The position numbers and the translations under genes are program-made. The notes beneath the pieces were generated by a model. It was not told the origin of the DNA and did no database searches. It worked only from the letters and a program-made list of their open reading frames with translations. DNA of 53,541 nucleotides. Origin: Ophioceras dolichostomum. Lineage: Eukaryota > Ascomycota > Sordariomycetes > Magnaporthales > Ophioceraceae. Shown here in pieces: positions 46,476 to 53,541 of this stretch. The stretch covers positions 56,209-109,749 of the forward strand of contig PYST01000106.1 of the NCBI GenBank assembly GCA_003049485.1, in the 5' to 3' direction. Every line of letters starts with the position of its first letter. Positions within the stretch are counted from its first letter, which is position 1.

Positions 46476-49134
46476 GGTGCGAGGGTGCCCAGGTACAGTC
46501 GAGAGAAATGGTCGAGGATGTAACGACGGACTCGGAGCGAGGGACAACGCGGTCGTTTGCCGCGGGGTTATCGATACAGAAAGGGGTGGGCAGGGAGGTA
46601 TCGATGCTCGTGGTGATCTACCAGAAGATCTCGCCCGGTCGATCTAACTTAGGAAGGTGGTCGATAACCTGGATACTGGTCCTCGACGTGCCGCGCTCAG
46701 CTCCTCCGTTTGGGAGTTGGGAGCCTAGTTCGACCTCGAGTAAGATCGCCACAAGCAGCCACACGAAATCGCACGTACGAAGGGCACAAAAAGAATGTCT
46801 AGGAAGTCAATGGGAATGAACGGACAGGCCAAACGGGGTGGCTGAAGGTAGGAATAAGATTATTTCATGAGGGGCCACCAACGCATCCCGAAGTTGCTGT
46901 GCCTCGCTGCACGGCGCGATGCACTGGCGACTGAGCTGCACGGCACTGGGCACTGGACCCCATCCTGCGTTGACTTCGTCTGGTAGGCGATCGACGGCTC
47001 ATGTTTGCCCCTGCCTCTAACACGCTAAAAAGATCCAACGGCCGTCCGCCGAGCGCCACAGGGCAGGGCAACTCCAAATATGCGGGGCAAGTCCGAGCTG
47101 CAGCCCAGCCTAGTCCACCACAGCGCCGCTGCCCACACCACCCGCGCCACCACCTGTATCGGATCGACCAGTGCCACCGCTTCACCATCACTCCGTCGTG
47201 GCAAGCCAGTTTCCCATTGTAGAGGTGTCCGTTCATTTGTAGCCTATCATAAATGAACATTTCAATTTGGATTGTGACTGTCTTCCTTTTTTTTTTTCGT
47301 CTTTCTTTTGGATGCGGCACGGTGATCCCTTATGAGCAGGCAGGCTGTGACCGAGGGGTAAAGAATATCCATCCATTGGCACCTAGCTTATCCTTCGTCC
47401 AACGTCACCGCGCCGGCTGATTGCCTCTGGCGGAGGACCGAAAATGCAGTGGAACGAATATGTGACATCGGCAGACTTTTTGTGCATCTTCTTTCTTTAA
47501 CCGTGATGAACGTTGGTTGACTTGAAGAGTCACGAACCAAAACACCTCCCTTTTCAGGCCGTGCCAAGCAGGCAGTTAACCGGTCGACATTCGATGTGAA
47601 CTGTGTTTCCCCTGGGTTGGCTCTCCAAAGCTACGACTAATATAAGAGGCAGTCAGTCAGCGGATGGATGTCCCCCATAATCCTGCGAGGGGGGACGAAG
47701 AGCGAAGGAATGCTTCTGAGCCTTCCCAACACAACGTACAGCACAATAACATTTCCGCAGTGCCCGGCCCGACCCATTCCTGTTACTTTTTCCGTGAATC
47801 TTTCCCTCAAGCACCAGGTGGTCCTGGGTGGTGCCACTTACTATTTGCCTAGACAGTTTGGAATCGACGGCACATCGGACATGGAGAAAATTATCTCACA
47901 TACATAGGTACATAGGTACATAGGTACATAAAGCAACGGAATGGCTCAGGGAAAGGTGAGCAAGAGCCGAAAGGTTCTGCTGACTTGCAGAATGGAAGCA
48001 TGGATAGCAGGGAACCTAGAAGAAGCAAAAAGCCGGGTATAGAGCGTATTTTGAGCCATCGCTAACAAAATCATCGAACGAGAGCGTGAGAGCAAAAAAG
48101 AGCGACAGACCCATCCATCCCCAATCACCCCCTCCTCCACCTACCTCTACTCTCCCTTCTCCTCCCATATGGGGAATAGGTAACGTAAGTGTAGAGAGCC
48201 CTCCCCTCGTCATCTCGATCTTCTTTGATTTGTACGTATAGCCTCGCATCCCGCGTCGTGTACCGGCCTGCCCCCGTCTGCCCGACGGATCATCCATTCG
48301 TTTCCGTCCCACAAGTCCTTCCCTCCCGTCCATCCCATCCATCCATCTGTCCCCCAGACGCCCCTCTTTTGAAACCCACACACACACAGCCAGCCAAGCC
48401 TCCACCGCCTCCCCCTATTCATCCTCGAACGTAATTCTTTTCTCTTTGGATTTAGTTTTTTTCATATCATCCCGTAGGTGTAGGTAGCCATAGCCATATG
48501 TAAGTACTTATGATGGTATTGTATGTTCATGGTGGTATTTGTCGTTTTTGTTGTCGCTGTTTTGCCCTCTGATCGTCATAGTCGTTTGCAGGAAGGGTTG
48601 GGTATAAAGGGCTTGACAGCAGACCACGGGGTGTGTTCGTTCGTATCGCTAGGGTTTGACAGGAAGACACCAAAAGGCCATGTAAAAGCAAAACGCAAAA
48701 AGCAAACGTAAAAAAAAAAGGGCAAGGAGATGGCCAACGAGACAAGGACCTAGGAAATAGAGAGTAAGAAAGCCACCATAGTATAAACACATTGCGGGAG
48801 AGTCGATGCGAATGACAGGATAGAAAAAAAACAAACTTTGCGAAGAGAGGGAGAAAGAGAAGAGAGAGCCGACAATAAATGCATAAAAAACACACTACCG
48901 GGGTATTTTTACGCCAGGGTATATCCAGCCGGGGTATTTTTCACGAAGAGCTTCTAAAAAGAAGGCGAAGAGAAAGACTCGAGACAGACTAGAGAGACAA
49001 GACACAGGGGGAAGAGAGAGAGACGAAACGTGAACGCGAAGACGGCACGACGAAACTCAAGGACAACGGGGGGCAGGCAGGGGGCAGCAGAAGACCGACG
49101 GACGCGGGATACACAGTAGCGTAGCGAGAGGAAT
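46476..49134. other. 2.7 kb intergenic region between tandem minus-strand genes
   Basis: Contains the promoter of the transglutaminase-core gene and the 3' UTR of the KH gene. It includes a short TACATAGG tandem repeat and CT-rich patches (48118-48170, 48305-48350). ORFs are short and without features. Confidence 0.55.
47901..47930. repeat. (TACATAGG)3.75 tandem repeat
   Basis: Perfect 8-nt units, the last truncated, in the gap between the transglutaminase-core and KH genes. Simple repeat. Confidence 0.8.
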
Positions 49135-52100
49135 CTAACGGAATGGTCCGATCGGACCGGGGTATCCTGAATTTGTAGAATGAGAAGTAGAAGGCCGGCC
49201 ACTGTCGCCGGAATGACGGACGTTGTGGTGGCGCGGCGTCACGTCGCCGGGCTGCGGGACGGCCAGGCTGCCGTCGGAGCTAGCGACAGTTCCCGGGGCG
49301 CCGGAAAGACCGCCATGTCCACCACCACCGACGCTCAGTCCGCCGGAGGACGAGGGCGGGTGCCCGACTCCGCCACCGTTACCACCGCTGCTGCCGAACG
49401 GGCGGGTCGACCAGGGGTGGTCGTCGTCGACGAGGTTCACGCCGCTGTCGTTCCACGGGTTGCGGTCGGCGTTGAAGCTGCGCGTCGACTCGATCGAGAT
49501 GAGCGACGACTTGGACACGTTGCTGGACCCCTTGAAGAACGAGTTGCCCGCCGAGTGCGAGCTGTTCTTGCGGCGGTCCAGGAAGGACGAGATGCTCGAC
49601 ATTGAGCCCGGCTTGCGCAGCCTGTCGAAGATGGTGCTGCGCTCGCGCGCAACTTCGTCGCCGAACGCCGACTTGGTGGGCGAGTCGGTCGCCAGCGACG
49701 CCGTGGGAGCGTGCTGCAGGAGCTTCGAGTCGAAGAAGGGGAGGGACTCCTCGAACGTATCGGACTTGGGCCGCGGGATCGATCCCTTGACCACAGTCAC
49801 CTCGACACCCGCGGTCACGAACTGGCTCTGCAGGAACTCAATGGCGTCGCGTAGTCCACCGGCGTTGTTGCGCGTAAACGTCCACAGGAGCGTCACTGTC
49901 TGCTCGCCGTCTTCGGTGAGCTCGTCCTTGTTGTGGTGGACCGTGACCTCAACCTCGTGCTGGCTCTTGAGCTTAGACACAAGCTCATGGGCGAACTCAG
50001 TGGACTCGAGATACTTGATCAATGACGGCGTGCGCGCCAAGACGAGCTCATGATTGTCCGACACCATGCCCTGAAAAGGGTGGAATTCGAAGTGTCAACA
50101 GACCATACACGGCGCCGAATATGCGGACGAAAATGTCAAGGGATGAGAGCAGGGAGCTATGATGGAGTCGAGATGAACTTACCAGGAACTCATCGACGCA
50201 CTGCGGCACTTGCCACTGAGGCCCAGTGATCACCACCTCATCGCTGGCCTGCTCAGTGCTGGGGAATACGACCTTGCAGTTCCATTTCTTCTCGAGACCC
50301 TCGATCTCGGTGAGCCGAGTAAGGAGCTGGCGGTGGTACAGGCGGTCGACGTTCACAATCTGCGATGTGAACTCTGAGTCCTATAGTTATGGCCATATAG
50401 CGCCTCGGTCAGCTAACCGCTCGTTCCAACGAAACGACCGCAATGAATATGTTCTGGGGGAGAGCACGGCAGGAAGGTTGGTCATGTCATACCACTCTGT
50501 CGACCATCTCCAGAATCTCGGACTTGACGAGCTCGAGATTCTGGGCGTTTCGGGCCGGCGTGCGGCAGATCACGTTGTCGACTCGAATATCATCATCTTC
50601 CCTCATGCCGCCTGCTAAGCTGTCAGCCATACACGAAACCATACGCCACAATGGGGGTTCTTTGGAAAGATACGGGAAACCCACCTCGGTCCATCGCGTT
50701 AGAGAACTTGACAAAGACGGAGTGCTTCTTCATGATTCGCTGGATGTGCTGGCCGCCAATGCCAATGATCCTCTTGTGGTACTGATCTGGCACGTGGAAG
50801 GAAATGGATGCCGGCATCTCCTGTTCCACAAGCGAGAGGCCCTGCTTCATCGACTCGTACATCTGGGCGTTAACATCGATGTTGAAGTTGTACTCTCCGA
50901 AGCCCTCGAACATAATCTGCACATTGCCTATCGGGTTGTCAAAAACGGGTCATATTAGCTCTTGTCCATCCCACCTTGCATAAAGAGGGGTCAAAAATTG
51001 AGGGCCTCGCTGCATACTCTGACCCATGATTTTGTTGATCTTGCCATTCTTCTTGCCGCTCACGAATTCCTTGTGCTCGTTGGCTAGCTCGATCTTGACC
51101 TTGATCTGGTACTGCGAGTGAGCCGCGAACTTGATCTGCGACAGAACCATCAGTGCGGCCTTGACTGCGTCGTCCGAGCCTGTGATGCGGAACGAATGCC
51201 GCTGGAAGGAGACATCGGCGTCTGAGTTGGCGCAAATGTCCCCCAGCATGGTTCGGATATCCTGGCTGCTCGGTTGCTGTCGGGTGTCGGCCGGAGTGAT
51301 GGACCAGAAGCCGCTGTAGAACTGACCGACCTATATAGAGATGGGGCGGCAAAGCCCTTTGTTTAGATAAGAACATGCCAAAGCTATCTCCGTGCAGAGT
51401 GGCCCAGTGACACGAGGGATCGAAGGATGGGGGCCCACTCACCAGAGCCATGAGTTCACGGGCAGTCCGCTCAATGTGGAGGTTCTCCAGGCCCTGAATC
51501 CGAACCATTGCCTGACGGGAACCAAGTGGAGGGAAGGCGATGTGGGTGCCGAAGGCCTCGCTTATCTTCTGGACCTTGTCCATACGGTTGAGCAAGATAC
51601 TGTCGATCTTCTCCGGGGGGATCTCAACGTCCTTCACGAACAGGCGGAGCCGGCTGAGCAACTCGTGCATCTTCTTCTTCGCCAGCTCTATGTGTGCTGG
51701 ATCCTCCCCGGTGATGAAGATCTGCGTGGGGTCACGAGGCTTGGCATTTGGGGGACAGTAGCGGAACACAGTGGAGAAGGACGGCGGCATGTAGATGGCC
51801 GTGCCGGTCGAGGATTCGATGAGCTTGATGTTCTTGCGGTTGCGGCCACAGAGGGGTTGGTGCGCAGTCAGTTCGAGGTGCTGCCCGTCGACGACGCGTC
51901 CGAGCTGTTCAGTAGTGTCAGTACATTCCATCCACCTATTTTCCCTCCTACAGGGCGGGGAAGGCGCTTCGTACCAGCTGATCAATGTGGATGAGCACGC
52001 GGGTCTTCGCATGCTCGGACGAGAGGAAGTCTCCGTAGATTGCCACTCTCCAGCGCTGGTCCCTCCGGATCTCGCTGTCACCGTTCATGCCGTCGACCAG

Positions 52101-52879
52101 CGGCGTCAGTTTCGGGCCGAGCAGGAAGATGTCAACGCCGCAGAAGCTCGAAGTGAAGTCCAGCGTCTGGGTGACGGGCACCTTCAAGCCCCCGGTCTTC
52201 GGGTCGAGAACCATGTCGCCGTCAATGTCCACCGTGGTGCACCGCTAACGTGGGGGAAAGGGCGAGCATGTTAATATCTAGACAACGAGAGAGTAGACAA
52301 GGGGGAATTGGGGTAAGGGATGCCCTGGGCGCGAGACGTGACGGGTCGAGGGACTGGAAGAGTGGGACGTACGAGCGACAATGGGGTCTCGTTCAGGATC
52401 GACTCCCGGGTCCGGTAGACGAGTTCTGGGGCGCCAGACAGGCACACGGTGGTGACCTGGCCCTTGACATGCTTGGGAGTCGTCGACAGCACGTGGGCCT
52501 CGATGTCTAGAGGGCTGTCCGTCATTGTCTTGCAGAGCTTCCGCAGATTCGCCAGGTTCTGCGCGTGGACCGGCAGCTCGAAGACGGGCACATCATCGGG
52601 GGCATCCTCCGGGTGGGTCCAGCGGAGGACAGCGTCGGCGGTGGCGTGGAGGATGTCCTCGGTGTTCGGGCCGGCCAGGTCGGAGGAGAAGGGGACGTTG
52701 AACGAGTAGTGTATCGGCGCGTCGATGGCATGGGGCGGAGTTGGTGGAGGAGCGCCTTGAGGTGTGGCCTTGGGGTGAGGCCCGATCGACGGCATGGGCA
52801 TGTTCGGCGGCCTCGACGACATGCCGAAGTTGGGGCTCATCCTCTCGGACCAGTGACGCATGTTGGCCAGCTTGTTCAT
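49135..52879 (-). CDS. Multi-KH-domain RNA-binding protein, 8 exons
   Basis: Predicted cytoplasmic RNA-binding regulator of 1015 aa. Minus-strand exons are 52879-52373, 52244-51975, 51904-51443, 51330-51018, 50927-50685, 50611-50493, 50380-50183 and 50070-49135. All introns are GT-AG, 70-128 nt, and the frame is continuous. KH-like units are visible in series: one around ELTAHQPLCGRNRKNIKLIE with STGTAIYMP; one around LFVKDVEIPPEKIDSILLNR; one around EFVSGKKNGKINKIMGQSN; a classical IIGIGGQHIQRIMKKHSVFV (GIGG loop) with VFVKFSN; and further degenerate copies before and after. The C-terminal third is Ser/Gly-rich and disordered. The order resembles fungal proteins annotated simply as KH-domain RNA-binding proteins (vigilin or Bicaudal-C style), but I cannot assign orthology to Scp160. 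The start at MNKLANMRHWSERM is preferred over an in-frame ATG at 53047. Intron 5 ends in tandem acceptors (TAGCAG). Confidence 0.9.
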
Positions 52880-53541
52880 CGTGTGAAGTGGGCGGGGGAC
52901 AAAGGAGGGACAGCACGACGAAGAATAGGGGGAGGAAGCTGGGGAAAGTCGACAGACACAGCAGTCTGACTTCGGCTGGCGGCAGGAAATGGGGGAACCT
53001 AGGGGCCTAAGGGAATGGGAAGGGGACCCCGAATTGAGGAGAAACACGAGAAGGAAAATGAAAACAAAAACGAAAAGGGGAAAAAAGAAAAAAGGAACAA
53101 CAGCGCAGTGTTGTGGGTATCTAAAGAGAGAGGCTCAAAAGAAAAGAAGGGAAGAGGAGATTTGGCGATAACTCCTTTTCCTTCCGAGTTCCTGTGGTGT
53201 GGTGTGTGGAAGGAGGGGGAATGGAGTGGTAGACGGAAGAACCTTGGATGTGGTGGAGGGCTTCAGAGGAACTAGTCCAGGTCTCAGGCGCTCAACTCAG
53301 CAAAATTCAACTAATCCAGTGCTCTGCGGACCACCGCACCACCCGAAAAGGCCGAGCTTGATTCAGTATCAGTGCAGGTGGGCCCGGCGGTGGTTTCCCG
53401 CTCTCACTGACTGGATGCAGGTGTGCAATGAGATTATGTAAGGAGCGTTCACGTTTAACGTAATCTATCACCTTCCGGGACAAACCACCTTCCGGGACAC
53501 TTTTCTGCCCCGCACCCCACCCCCTCGACTTTGGACGCACC
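52880..53541. other. Upstream region of the KH gene, right edge
   Basis: About 660 bp of leader and promoter for the minus-strand KH gene. Purine-rich on the + strand at 53025-53160 (pyrimidine-rich on the coding strand), as is common in fungal 5' leaders. I see no gene. Confidence 0.55.

Overview
The window looks like nuclear DNA of a filamentous ascomycete (Pezizomycotina, probably Sordariomycetes; this is inference). The coding sequences are GC-rich at third positions and split by short introns (70-180 nt, with one of 416 and one of 561). The introns use GT-AG borders and often carry CTAAC branch points. Several transcription factors have Gln/His/Gly low-complexity tracts. I see eight gene models supported by family motifs, and no mobile element, rRNA, tRNA or CRISPR array.

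Layout, left to right: a LaeA/TAM-like SAM-dependent methyltransferase (207-1551, +) whose 5' end looks frameshifted; a two-finger C2H2 transcription factor with a fungal-specific regulatory domain (3528-7231, -); a 7.5 kb gene-free interval; a SAP30-like subunit of the Sin3/Rpd3 histone deacetylase complex (14714-15695, +); mitochondrial type I J-protein Mdj1 (16330-18251, +); a perfect 564-bp AG dinucleotide array (19951-20514); a Zn(II)2Cys6 transcription factor (20587-24421, -); a 14-TM DHA-type MFS transporter (27382-29656, +); a 10.5 kb gene-free interval; a second Zn(II)2Cys6 transcription factor (40144-43048, +) whose zinc cluster needs a 3-nt microexon; a transglutaminase-core protein with a proline-rich N-terminus (44400-46475, -); and an eight-exon multi-KH RNA-binding protein (49135-52879, -).

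The genes do not form an obvious pathway. Three are DNA-binding regulators, one is a chromatin corepressor subunit, and one is an RNA-binding regulator; all three transcription factors have large flanking non-coding DNA. A methyltransferase, pathway-type regulators and an MFS pump would fit the edge of a secondary-metabolite cluster, but no PKS, NRPS, terpene synthase, P450 or other biosynthetic core enzyme is visible, so I treat the neighbourhood as ordinary. The strongest unusual observation is the 3-nt microexon at 40415-40417. It completes a zinc-ligand Cys codon and part of the following Lys, and skipping it would create an immediate stop. The second is the uninterrupted (AG)282 tract 72 nt past the stop codon of the first Zn(II)2Cys6 gene, probably transcribed as (UC)n in its 3' UTR.

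Exon boundaries come from reading-frame continuity, splice consensus and family motifs only; there is no transcript evidence here.
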